Assembly: GCA_050289805.1 (NCBI GenBank)
Contig: JBNKGL010000012.1
Coordinates: 54,019-118,018 of the forward strand
Origin: JAUILA01 sp050289805
GTDB taxonomy: Bacteria; Bacteroidota; Bacteroidia; Cytophagales; Cyclobacteriaceae
DNA length: 64,000 bases
Direction: 5' to 3'
Shown here piece by piece: positions 48,324 through 55,497 of this stretch. Both the position numbers and the translations under genes were made by a program. The notes under the pieces are model-generated. The model saw only the letters and a list, made by a program, of their open reading frames with translations, had not been told where the DNA came from and made no database searches. The stretch's first letter is position 1. Every line of letters begins with the position of its first letter.

Positions 48324-49055
48324 TTAATTAAATGAATAAGCTCCTGTACAAGTGTTGATGGTTACAGTGTAGGTTCCTGCATCTACCGGGATATTGGGAC
48401 CGTCCTGTGTTCCAGTACCTGATGGGAATGCAGTATCACCCCAGTTGATAGACCATGCATCATCAGCCCGGAATTTTGCTTCGCCCTGAGCCAGTGTAAT
48501 ATCCAGCGTCCACAAATAAGGATTGTCGGGATCCTGGTTCATATTCGTGTCTGAATCCCACCCTCCGGGAGTTGCAGGACCGATAATTCCTACAGATCCT
48601 ACAGGGGCATTGGAACATTCGATTACCGTAATAGTGTTGGATACTGTCGTAGGATTTCCACCAGTATCGGTGGCTGTAAATGAAAGCTCATATACGCCGG
48701 ACGGAACTGCAGCAGATCCACTTCCGTCGGTAATATCAATTTCGATATTTGCCACTGCGTCTCTTCCTGAAATGGAAGCACCACCTGTACGAACTTCAGC
48801 CAGGCTGGTGGTGTCGGTCATACTGTAGAAATAATTTGCGAGGGGTGTAGAAGAATGCTCTTCAGATATACCATCCTTCATGGTAGCCGTAAATGAGATC
48901 GGTGCCCCACCTTCTTCAACTGCTGCTGGTACGCCCGATAAAGTAACGTTCGGCGCAGAATCGATCAATTCAGAATCTGCATAACCGTTGTCGCATGCCT
49001 GCATGAGGCCGGCACCTATCAACAGCACAAATAAATAGTAAAACTTCTTCATCAT
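48324..49055 (-). CDS. SusE/SusF-like starch-binding outer-membrane lipoprotein
   Basis: A 243-residue lipoprotein with signal MMKKFYYLFVLLIGAGLMQAC. Residues about 30-150 form an Ig-like SusE N-domain (APNVTLSGVPAAVEEGG, YELSFTATDTGGNPTTVSN). The C-terminal 95 residues (VGIIGPATPGGWDSDTN, WTLDITLAQGEAKFRADD, WSINWGDTAFP, GTYTVTINTCTGAYSFN) match the starch-binding modules of SusE and SusF, with conserved Trp residues. It carries one such module where SusE/SusF have two or three, so it is a short form. It is divergent from the LacI regulator. Confidence 0.88.
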   Translation of the reverse strand: MMKKFYYLFVLLIGAGLMQACDNGYADSELIDSAPNVTLSGVPAAVEEGGAPISFTATMKDGISEEHSSTPLANYFYSMTDTTSLAEVRTGGASISGRDAVANIEIDITDGSGSAAVPSGVYELSFTATDTGGNPTTVSNTITVIECSNAPVGSVGIIGPATPGGWDSDTNMNQDPDNPYLWTLDITLAQGEAKFRADDAWSINWGDTAFPSGTGTQDGPNIPVDAGTYTVTINTCTGAYSFN

Positions 49056-49109
49056 AAGGGTTTTTAAGGGTTTAACCTGCTGCTAATTTAAGCAACACGT
49101 TCTTGTTGC

Positions 49110-49123
49110 AATTATCAATTATA
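49110..49123 (-). promoter_or_regulatory. Candidate susE-like promoter core (TATAATTG)
   Basis: Minus strand TATAATTGATAATT, 54 bp before the ATG and nearly identical to the susC element. It lies in a 310-bp divergent gap (49056-49366) that also holds two LacI-type sites and, at 49092-49109, a small GCAACA/TGTTGC hairpin in the untranslated leader. Confidence 0.5.
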
Positions 49124-49180
49124 ACAACTGTTTTTCTTCCTTCATAATAAAATTAAGACAATTTTAGCGGAGTTCCTTCT

Positions 49181-49192
49181 GCAAACGTTTTC
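49181..49192. promoter_or_regulatory. LacI-family operator upstream of the susE-like gene
   Basis: GCAAACGTTTTC shares ten of twelve bases with the perfect palindrome before susC and has the same central CG. It is centred 63.5 bp upstream of the TATAATTG core, exactly as at susC. Confidence 0.65.
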
Positions 49193-49294
49193 GGAAATCG
49201 AATTTAAATTTTTTATCATTTTTTTTCTCAATTCAACAGATTTTGAGGGATTTAACTACTGTCGGAAATGTCTTGAACTTGATATTTTCCTTCT

Positions 49295-49306
49295 GAAAAC
49301 GATTGT
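49295..49306. promoter_or_regulatory. LacI-family operator upstream of lacI
   Basis: GAAAACGATTGT, 61 bp before the regulator start. Its 11-base core GAAAACGATTG is repeated exactly on the minus strand at 14172-14182. The position suggests autoregulation. Confidence 0.5.
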
Positions 49307-49366
49307 GCCGTATGGAATCAGGGTTTATTTCTGTATTTTAGTTCATAGTAAACATCACACATCTCA

Positions 49367-50407
49367 TTGAAAAGTACTCAGATCACCATAAAGGATATTG
49401 CCCGTGAATTGGGTATCTCCCCGTCAACGGTTTCACGTGCCCTGAAAGATCATCCCGACATCAGTCCGGAAACAAAAAAGGCTGTGACCAAATTGGCAGA
49501 AGAGCTAAACTACCAGCCCAACAGTATCGCCCTCAGCCTCCGTCATCGCAAAAGCAATACCATAGGTGTCATCATTCCTGAGATCGTACATTTTTTCTTT
49601 TCAACAGTCATTTCGGGTATTGAAGATATCGCATATAGTGCAGGGTACAGCGTGATTATTTCCCAATCGAATGAATCCTATGAACGCGAGGTGATGGATA
49701 CAAAAGCAATGTTCAATAACAGGGTTGATGGCATCATTGTATCCATGTCACGCGAGACACAGGATCTCAGTCATTTTGAATCCATCCATAAACGTGGAAT
49801 GCCGATGGTATTCTTTGACCGGTCGTGTGATCTTTTCGAGTGCAGTAATGTACTTGTTGATGATTTTAATGGAGGTTACCAGGCAACGACACACCTGATC
49901 GACCAGGGTTGCCGTCGGATCGTTCACCTCCAGGGTCCTTCCAGTCTTACCATCACCCGAGATCGGCATGAAGGGTACAAAAAAGCCCTTGCGGAACATA
50001 ATATCCCCTATGACACAGATCTGGTCATAAATGATGAAATGGGTAATGATGAACAGAGTGCCAAGGAAATTTTCGGGAATTACTACGACAACGCCAGGGA
50101 AAAGCCGGATGGCGTATTTGCCAGTACCGATATGATAGCACTGGGGGCAATACAGGCAGCAAAAGCACGTGGATTACGGGTTCCTGAGGATATTTGCGTG
50201 GTAGGATTCAGCAACTGGCAGTTCACCTCGCTTACTGAGCCTACCATTACCACTGTAGCTCAACCAGGATTTGAAATGGGTCAGGAAGCCGCCCGCCTCT
50301 TAATTCGCGAAATAGAGGCTGATGACGATGTGGTACTGGAACCGGTAATCAAAACCATGAATACTACATTAATCATCCGGGATTCCTCAAACCGGAAGAA
50401 GAAATAA
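49367..50407 (+). CDS. LacI/GalR family transcriptional regulator
   Basis: A 346-residue regulator. The HTH is ITIKDIARELGISPSTVSRAL, followed by the hinge YQPNSIALSLRHRKSNTIGVIIP; the periplasmic-binding-like sensor runs from about 62 to 340 (NRVDGIIVSMSRE, PMVFFDR, DDFNGGYQATTHLI, GVFASTDMIALGAIQAAK, TTVAQPGFEMGQEAARLL). No ATG is near; the TTG at 49367 (KSTQITIKD) is the only sensible start. It faces the susE-like gene, and palindromes fitting this family lie before itself, the susE-like gene, susC and the MFS gene at 14 kb. It is the likely sugar-responsive regulator of the starch locus. Confidence 0.94.
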   Translation: MKSTQITIKDIARELGISPSTVSRALKDHPDISPETKKAVTKLAEELNYQPNSIALSLRHRKSNTIGVIIPEIVHFFFSTVISGIEDIAYSAGYSVIISQSNESYEREVMDTKAMFNNRVDGIIVSMSRETQDLSHFESIHKRGMPMVFFDRSCDLFECSNVLVDDFNGGYQATTHLIDQGCRRIVHLQGPSSLTITRDRHEGYKKALAEHNIPYDTDLVINDEMGNDEQSAKEIFGNYYDNAREKPDGVFASTDMIALGAIQAAKARGLRVPEDICVVGFSNWQFTSLTEPTITTVAQPGFEMGQEAARLLIREIEADDDVVLEPVIKTMNTTLIIRDSSNRKKK

Positions 50408-50408
50408 A

Positions 50409-51098
50409 TTACAATACCCGAAGGGTAGACATTCCCCCGTCCATTCCTAAAATCTGTCCTGTCATCCAGGAAGACTGATCTGAAAGGAGATACGTGGCTA
50501 GCCCGGCAATATCTTCCGGGGAACCAACCCTGTTCAGCGGATGTCTTTTCGCGGAATTTTCCTTGCGTTCCTCAGAACTCAACAGTCGGGAAGCCATGGG
50601 AGTGTCTGTAATGGATGGAGCTATCACATTCACGCGAATAGAGGGTGCCCATTCAGCCGCCAGTGATTTTGCCAACCCTTCCACCGCACCTTTGGATGCG
50701 GCCGTAGATGAATGATATGGCATACCCTGCGCCACAGCAACCGTACTGAAGAGCACGACACTTGCTCCACTACCTTTCTTCAGCAATGGATATACCTTCT
50801 GCAGTGTCTGAATGGCGCCAATGACATTGATATCAAAGTCAGCATGAAAATCTTCCTTTTTCAGCCGGTTAAACGGCTTTAGGTTAATAGACCCCGGACA
50901 ATAGACAAGACCGTCCAGCGAATCAAAATCAAAGGACAGCTCATCATCCAGTACATCACCGGTGAGGTACGTAACGCCATCAACCGCACTTGTTGGCTCA
51001 TTTCTGGCCAGGACTGTTACCTGATTACCTTGTCCTGCCAATTGTTGAGTGATTGCCTGCCCTATTCCTGAAGTTCCACCAACTACTAAAATATCCAT
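50409..51098 (-). CDS. Atypical short-chain dehydrogenase/reductase (SDR)
   Basis: A 229-residue Rossmann protein. The cofactor loop is ILVVGGTSGIGQAI, with LVYCPGSIN (NNAG counterpart), ASVVLFSTVAV (Ser118) and RVNVIAPSITDTPMA. The family catalytic Tyr, four residues before Lys136, is a Thr here (STAASK, Thr132); the nearest Tyr is 128. The C-terminus QSSWMTGQILGMDGGMSTLRV is standard. It may be a divergent SDR with altered chemistry or a different proton donor. It is convergent with lacI, with one base between the genes. Confidence 0.9.
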   Translation of the reverse strand: MDILVVGGTSGIGQAITQQLAGQGNQVTVLARNEPTSAVDGVTYLTGDVLDDELSFDFDSLDGLVYCPGSINLKPFNRLKKEDFHADFDINVIGAIQTLQKVYPLLKKGSGASVVLFSTVAVAQGMPYHSSTAASKGAVEGLAKSLAAEWAPSIRVNVIAPSITDTPMASRLLSSEERKENSAKRHPLNRVGSPEDIAGLATYLLSDQSSWMTGQILGMDGGMSTLRVL

Positions 51099-51168
51099 AT
51101 CTCCTTTTTTAGCATATTAACCTGTGAATGCTACATTTGTTATCTTGCCCCAGGCAATAAAGAGAACT

Positions 51169-52065
51169 ATGCGTCGGATTTCTAAATTCTTTGTATTGGT
51201 CGGCAGGGCGGTCGCCTTGCTGCAACGAAACAACCCGCTCCTCATCAGTGGCGCCACGGCCTTCTTCACTGTATTTTCCCTCCCCCCTATTATTATCCTG
51301 CTGGGTAATATCCTGAGCAAAATCGTATTTCGCACGGAAGTGATCACAGATAAAATCTACGATCAGCTGGATAGCATTTTCGGGGAAGCAACAACCAATA
51401 CCGTGACTCAAATTGTTGAGAACTTTCAGAGCATGGCCAGCAACCGGTGGATTACCGTGGGTGGTGTCATCTTCCTGATATTCGTTTCCACTACCCTTTT
51501 TAATGTTATTCAGCAATCCATCCATCGCATGTGGCGAATACGTACAACTGCAACCAACAATATTATGTACCGGCTGCGACACCGGGGCATCGCATTGCTG
51601 ATCATTATTCTTGCCGGAATCCTTGTTTTGATTACAGCTATTGCAGAAACAGTTCTTGCAGTGATGAAAGAATACCTGGCAGATTTCTTACCGGACACCA
51701 TTGAATTTTTCTCAAAGCCGGCCGGTTTAATCATAGGTCTTGTGGTGTATGCATTGTGGTTTGCCGGGCTCTTCCGCTATTTGCCCGGTGCACGAATGCC
51801 ATTCAGGTTTGCCCTGCAGGGCGGTTTGTTCACAGCTGTTTTATTCTCCCTGGGTAAATTCATCCTGAGCAAAGTTCTAATTACCGAACGATTTGGCGCC
51901 ATATTCGGAGCCTCGGCAAGCATACTATTGCTGATGCTTTTTATCTTTTACAGCTCAATTTTAGTATACCTTGGCGCAGCTTTCACGATCGTCCTACTGA
52001 AAGACAGCGGCAAGGAATTACCGGTGCGTAAGCATTCGGAACGATATAAAATTACCTCCAGCTGA
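51169..52065 (+). CDS. YihY/BrkB family membrane protein
   Basis: A 298-residue inner-membrane protein with about six helices. Family marks: NPLLISGATAFFTVFSLPPIIILL, SIHRMWRIR (the W.v motif between helices 2 and 3), AGLFRYLPGARMPFRFALQGGLFTAVLF and the last helices SILLLMLFIFYSSILVYLGAAF. Members were once annotated as ribonuclease BN in error; a transport role is suspected but unproven. I use ATG 51169, preceded by AAAGAGAA, rather than the in-frame GTG at 51124, which would overlap the likely promoter of this gene. Confidence 0.9.
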   Translation: MRRISKFFVLVGRAVALLQRNNPLLISGATAFFTVFSLPPIIILLGNILSKIVFRTEVITDKIYDQLDSIFGEATTNTVTQIVENFQSMASNRWITVGGVIFLIFVSTTLFNVIQQSIHRMWRIRTTATNNIMYRLRHRGIALLIIILAGILVLITAIAETVLAVMKEYLADFLPDTIEFFSKPAGLIIGLVVYALWFAGLFRYLPGARMPFRFALQGGLFTAVLFSLGKFILSKVLITERFGAIFGASASILLLMLFIFYSSILVYLGAAFTIVLLKDSGKELPVRKHSERYKITSS

Positions 52066-52084
52066 AATCGTAGGACCACATGGA

Positions 52085-52200
52085 GCGTACCGATGGCACG
52101 CATTAACACCCTCGATTCCTTTCTACACATGGAGCGTACCGTTGGCACGCATTAACAATGTCTACATTCCGTCTACAGACGTAGCGTACCGTTGGCACGC
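52085..52200. repeat. REP array block A (3 copies)
   Basis: Three 17-bp imperfect palindromes of type GCGTACCnnnGGCACGC at 52085-52101 (loop GAT), 52134-52150 (GTT) and 52184-52200 (GTT), spaced 49 and 50 bp. Each can fold into a 7-bp stem with one A.C mismatch and a 3-base loop. The two spacers are of two types (ATTAACACCCTCGATTCC... and ATTAACAATGTCTACATT...), the same two found in block C. The block lies just after the YihY gene. Confidence 0.85.
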
Positions 52201-52247
52201 CATGATAGATTCTATCCCTTCATCACACAGATTTGCAGACAGATTGA

Positions 52248-52386
52248 GTGCCGAAGGTACGATCCGTGTGTAGTTAACAGGATGACAGATCAACCCCGTG
52301 CCGAAGGTACATAGATAGACCCGTGCCGAAGGTACGGTCCCTGTGTAGATAACAGGATAACAGATAGTCCCGTGCCGAAGGTACGG
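52248..52386. repeat. REP array block B (4 inverted copies)
   Basis: Four copies of the reverse-complement core CGTGCCGAAGGTACG at about 52248, 52297, 52322 and 52371, spaced 49, 25 and 49 bp, immediately before the transposase gene. Their spacers (TGTGTAGxTAACAGGATxACAGAT) differ from those of blocks A and C. All loops are the TTC type (GAA on this strand). Confidence 0.85.
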
Positions 52387-52444
52387 TCCATTTATCCGTA
52401 CAGCTTTTTGCTCAAAATGTCCGTGATATTTATTTGATTCCGGT

Positions 52445-52891
52445 ATGAGTGGAACCTACACACAAATTCAAATACACATCGTGTTTTCTGTAAAACGGCG
52501 AGAGCCGATTATCCTGGGTACAGTAGAAGAAAAAATTTACAAATTTATTTCAGGTGTAGTGAAAAAGAATGGACACAAATTGTTGCAAATAAATGGCATG
52601 CCCGATCATGTTCATTTGCTCGTCTCTATGAATCCTAATCAATCAATTTCCGACCTAGTAAAAGGTATTAAACAAAGTTCCAGCCATATGATCAATTGCT
52701 CGGGTCAATTAAAGAATAAATTTGCCTGGCAGCCAGGTTATGCGGCATTTTCATGTTCACGGTCACATGCTTTAAAGGTTATCGATTATATAAAAAATCA
52801 AAAGCAACATCACCGAACCAAAACTTTCATGTCGGAATACAAAATGTTTCTCGATCTGAATAATATTGATTACGATCCCCGATATTTATAA
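52445..52891 (+). CDS. IS200/IS605-type Y1 transposase, REP-associated (RAYT-like)
   Basis: A 148-residue single-domain HUH endonuclease. The HUH motif is MPDHVHLLV (His55, His57) and the nucleophile is Tyr115 in KVIDYIKNQKQHH; both are intact. WQPGYAAFSCSRS is the usual family segment between them. No TnpB gene is present. On both sides lie arrays of short imperfect palindromes, which fits a REP-associated tyrosine transposase acting on its own REP hairpins rather than a plain IS200 element with one hairpin at each end. It probably still makes an active enzyme. Confidence 0.92.
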   Translation: MSGTYTQIQIHIVFSVKRREPIILGTVEEKIYKFISGVVKKNGHKLLQINGMPDHVHLLVSMNPNQSISDLVKGIKQSSSHMINCSGQLKNKFAWQPGYAAFSCSRSHALKVIDYIKNQKQHHRTKTFMSEYKMFLDLNNIDYDPRYL

Positions 52892-52954
52892 TGTTGAGGC
52901 ACTTCGTTTGAATACGTGTTGCATTTCCTCACCAGGCGGGTTTGTACAGATGGA

Positions 52955-53220
52955 GCGTACCTTCGGCACGCATTAACAATGTCTAAATTCCGTCTAAAGA
53001 CGTGGCGTACCTTCGGCACGCTTTTACACCCTCGATTCCTTTCTACAGATGGAGCGTACCTTCGGCACGCATTAACAATGTCTACATTCCATCTACAGAC
53101 GTAGCGTACCTTCAGCACGCATTTATACCCTCGATTCCTTTCTACAGATGGAGCGTACCGTTGGCACGCATTAACAATATCTACATTCCATCTACAGACG
53201 TAGCGTACCTTCGGGACGGC
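52955..53220. repeat. REP array block C (6 copies)
   Basis: Copies start at 52955, 53005, 53054, 53104, 53153 and 53203, a period of 49-50 bp. Core GCGTACCTTCGGCACGC in copies 1-3; copy 4 has TTCA with a changed stem base, copy 5 has loop GTT as in block A, and copy 6 is degenerate (GGGACGGC end). Spacers alternate strictly between two types, so the true unit is 99 bp (17+32+17+33). It fills the gap between the transposase and the DUF2721 gene. Confidence 0.85.
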
Positions 53221-53281
53221 ATGCCGCTCCACATCATACGGAGTGTATCTATCTTGAAATAATATCGAGATGTTTTCTAAT

Positions 53282-53674
53282 TCAATGCTCCATTTCGCCC
53301 AGGTCGATGTTAAGGGCGCGGGTGCTGATCTGGATTTCATAGATTGAAATTCCCAGGGAAACAAGAAGCGTGATCAGGCTTCCGCCAAAAATATAATTCC
53401 CTATGATCGGGTTTTGCGAGAAAAGCATGAACATACTCAAAACACAAAGGAAAAAACTTACCACACCAAAAATCTGCATGTTCCGGATCAACAAAAGACG
53501 GAGCTTAAGATTCTTGATCTGCGCTTCCACGTTCCTTTTTTCCGAGGCCTGATGATAATCCTTGTTCAGGTTTCGAATAAGTGTAGCAATGGCTAAAAAC
53601 CTGTTGGTATAGGCCAGCAACAGCAGTGAAATTGCAGGAAATAATAATGCAGGCGTGGTAATGTTGATCTGCAT
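53282..53674 (-). CDS. DUF2721 family membrane protein
   Basis: A 130-residue protein with three helices: TPALLFPAISLLLLAYTNRFLAIATLIR, then a basic amphipathic stretch (about 35-62), then MQIFGVVSFFLCVLSMFMLF and IFGGSLITLLVSLGISIYEI. The start pattern TPALLFPAISLLLLAYTNRFL is that of DUF2721. The function is unknown. It ends 20 bases after the REP array region and lies 2 bp downstream of bshB1, with which it is probably co-transcribed. Confidence 0.82.
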   Translation of the reverse strand: MQINITTPALLFPAISLLLLAYTNRFLAIATLIRNLNKDYHQASEKRNVEAQIKNLKLRLLLIRNMQIFGVVSFFLCVLSMFMLFSQNPIIGNYIFGGSLITLLVSLGISIYEIQISTRALNIDLGEMEH

Positions 53675-53676
53675 GA

Positions 53677-54396
53677 TTATTTCAGGTGAAAAAGATCATC
53701 AACTCCAGGGTATCTCTCCACGGTAAAGCCTTCTCCAAATTCTGTCCCGATCACATAGCCAAATTCCCGGGCACGAGATTCAATGAATTTCATAAAACCC
53801 GGCCGTGAAATAAAGGTTTCAGGTTCATCGCTATCCGGATCATAAAACTGTGATTTAAAACAACGAATTGCTTCCACCTTTTTATCCCAGTAATCGGAAA
53901 TATCGACGACTATATCGGGCTTGATGTACAGACTTTGAATGTAATGGTAGACCGCCTTTGGCCTCCAGGCTTGCTGCTCTTTTCCATCCTCATCCTCGGT
54001 TACATATTTGCGTAATCCCGATAAAAAGATTGCTTCAGAAATCAAATCGGCGGCTTTGCTGTGGTCTGGATGTCGATCATGCACTGCATTTCCAATCACA
54101 ATTTCAGGCTGATATTGCCGAATTTTGCATACCACCTGCCGTAAATGTTCCTTATCCGCCTTAAAGAAGACATCCTCAAAACCCAGGTTATCCCTTACTG
54201 ATAAGCCCAATGTACGTGCTGCTTCACTGGCCTCATGGTCGCGTAAATCAGGGGTTCCGCGGGTACCCATTTCTCCGCGGGTAAAGTCGACCACTCCCAC
54301 TTTATATCCCTTTCCAATATGTGCAGCGAGTGTGCCTGAACAACTAAGTTCAGTATCATCAGGATGGGCGGCGAATGCCAGTATATCTAATTTCAT
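53677..54396 (-). CDS. bshB1: Bacillithiol biosynthesis deacetylase BshB1
   Basis: A 239-residue PIG-L/LmbE-type zinc deacetylase that removes acetyl from GlcNAc-malate in bacillithiol synthesis. Zinc ligands and catalytic Asp are in LAFAAHPDDTELSCSGTLA and in HDRHPDHSKAADL; DFTRGEMGTRGTPDLR and AIRCFKSQFYDP are BshB1-specific. The length is as in Bacteroidota BshB1. It is followed 2 bp later by the DUF2721 gene. The thioredoxin reductase gene directly upstream is a thematically related redox function, though a terminator separates them. Confidence 0.94.
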   Translation of the reverse strand: MKLDILAFAAHPDDTELSCSGTLAAHIGKGYKVGVVDFTRGEMGTRGTPDLRDHEASEAARTLGLSVRDNLGFEDVFFKADKEHLRQVVCKIRQYQPEIVIGNAVHDRHPDHSKAADLISEAIFLSGLRKYVTEDEDGKEQQAWRPKAVYHYIQSLYIKPDIVVDISDYWDKKVEAIRCFKSQFYDPDSDEPETFISRPGFMKFIESRAREFGYVIGTEFGEGFTVERYPGVDDLFHLK

Positions 54397-54410
54397 CGTT
54401 AATTTTTATA

Positions 54411-54433
54411 AAAAAGCCGGCCTGTTGGCCGGC
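54411..54433 (-). terminator. Intrinsic terminator after trxB
   Basis: GCCGGCC-TGTT-GGCCGGC, a perfect 7-bp GC-rich stem, followed on the minus strand by a U-rich stretch. Confidence 0.85.
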
Positions 54434-54442
54434 AAATGCGAT

Positions 54443-55396
54443 TTAAGCTATCTCCATTTCCTTTGCAGCAAGGAATCGTTCTGCATCGAGAGCCCCCATA
54501 CAGCCGGTTCCAGCGGCAGTTACTGCCTGCCTGTAAACCTTGTCTGCGGCATCGCCGGTAACAAAAACTCCCTCAACATTGGTTCGCGTAGAGCCGGGCT
54601 GTACCTTCAGGTACCCTGCTTCATCGGTCTCAAGGTAGTCTTTGAAGATTCCTGTATTTGGCTCATGTCCGATAGCGACAAAAAATCCACTGATCTCCAG
54701 TTCCCTGGTCTCACCGGTTTGATTATTTCGCACCCGAACGCCCTTCACCTCTTCTTCATCTCCCAGTATTTCTTCGGTTTCTGTATTCCACAGCACCTCA
54801 ATGTTTTTCGTATTCTGAACGCGCTGCTGCATGATCTTGGAAGCACGCATTTCATCGCGGCGTACGAGCAGGTATACTTTCGGACAAAGATTCGCTAAAT
54901 AGGTAGCTTCTTCTGCCGCTGTGTCTCCGCCTCCAACAACTGCTACTACCTTATCCCGGTAGAAAAATCCGTCACAAACAGCACAAGCACTTACTCCTTT
55001 GTTATAATATTTTTCTTCTGACGGAAGTCCGAGGTATTTTGCGCTGGCCCCTGTAGAAATAATGACGGCATCGGCTACAATCTCGTAGTTATCATCAACC
55101 GTAGCCTTATGCGGGTATCCCGAGAAATCGACAGCTGTCACCATACCATACCGGATATCGGTACCAAACCGCTCTGCCTGTTTTTGTAAATCGACCATCA
55201 TTTGCGGACCATTAATTCCTTCCGGATAACCCGGAAAGTTTTCCACATCATTGGTGGTTGTTAACTGCCCTCCGGGCTCTCCTCCTGTGATTAGTACAGG
55301 TTTCAAATTAGCTCGCGCTGCATATATTGCAGCGGTATATCCTGCAGGACCAGATCCGATGATCAGTACTTTTACTTTTTCGCTAGATTCTTTCAT
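54443..55396 (-). CDS. trxB: Thioredoxin-disulfide reductase
   Basis: A 317-residue flavoprotein that reduces thioredoxin with NADPH. FAD motif LIIGSGPAGYTAAIYAARANL; redox pair in VSACAVCDGFFYRDK; NADPH motif VAVVGGGDTAAEEATYL; C-terminal GVFVTGDAADKVYRQAVTAAGTGCMGALDAE (FAD ribityl site, key parts). Length and motif spacing are standard for low-molecular-weight TrxB. It has its own terminator and lies downstream of rpoD in the same direction, separated by the rpoD start region. Confidence 0.96.
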   Translation of the reverse strand: MKESSEKVKVLIIGSGPAGYTAAIYAARANLKPVLITGGEPGGQLTTTNDVENFPGYPEGINGPQMMVDLQKQAERFGTDIRYGMVTAVDFSGYPHKATVDDNYEIVADAVIISTGASAKYLGLPSEEKYYNKGVSACAVCDGFFYRDKVVAVVGGGDTAAEEATYLANLCPKVYLLVRRDEMRASKIMQQRVQNTKNIEVLWNTETEEILGDEEEVKGVRVRNNQTGETRELEISGFFVAIGHEPNTGIFKDYLETDEAGYLKVQPGSTRTNVEGVFVTGDAADKVYRQAVTAAGTGCMGALDAERFLAAKEMEIA

Positions 55397-55441
55397 ATTT
55401 CTATCAATTTAACCCCTTGTGCGGGTCGACTGCAAAAATAC

Positions 55442-55470
55442 AAAAAAAAGGCCCCAAAAATCGTGGGGCC
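55442..55470 (-). terminator. Intrinsic terminator after rpoD
   Basis: GGCCCC / GGGGCC stem with a 9-base loop, followed on the minus strand by eight U. It lies 28 bp after the rpoD stop. Confidence 0.85.
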
Positions 55471-55497
55471 TGATAACTTTTACTGATGGCGTGATAG

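Noticed and set aside
51109..51582. 157-aa minus-strand ORF at the YihY start
   Set aside because: Fully antisense to a clear membrane-protein gene, polar composition and no family match.
52955..53220. CRISPR array
   Set aside because: The 17-bp repeats with 32-33 bp spacers look CRISPR-like, but the spacers repeat in strict alternation, the repeat is too short, and no cas gene is near. It is a REP tandem array.
52870..53364. Minus-strand 164-aa repetitive ORF over the REP array
   Set aside because: Its repeated KVRYVCR / NACxRYAPSV units are just the translated 99-bp repeat, and it runs into the convergent transposase end. Not a gene.
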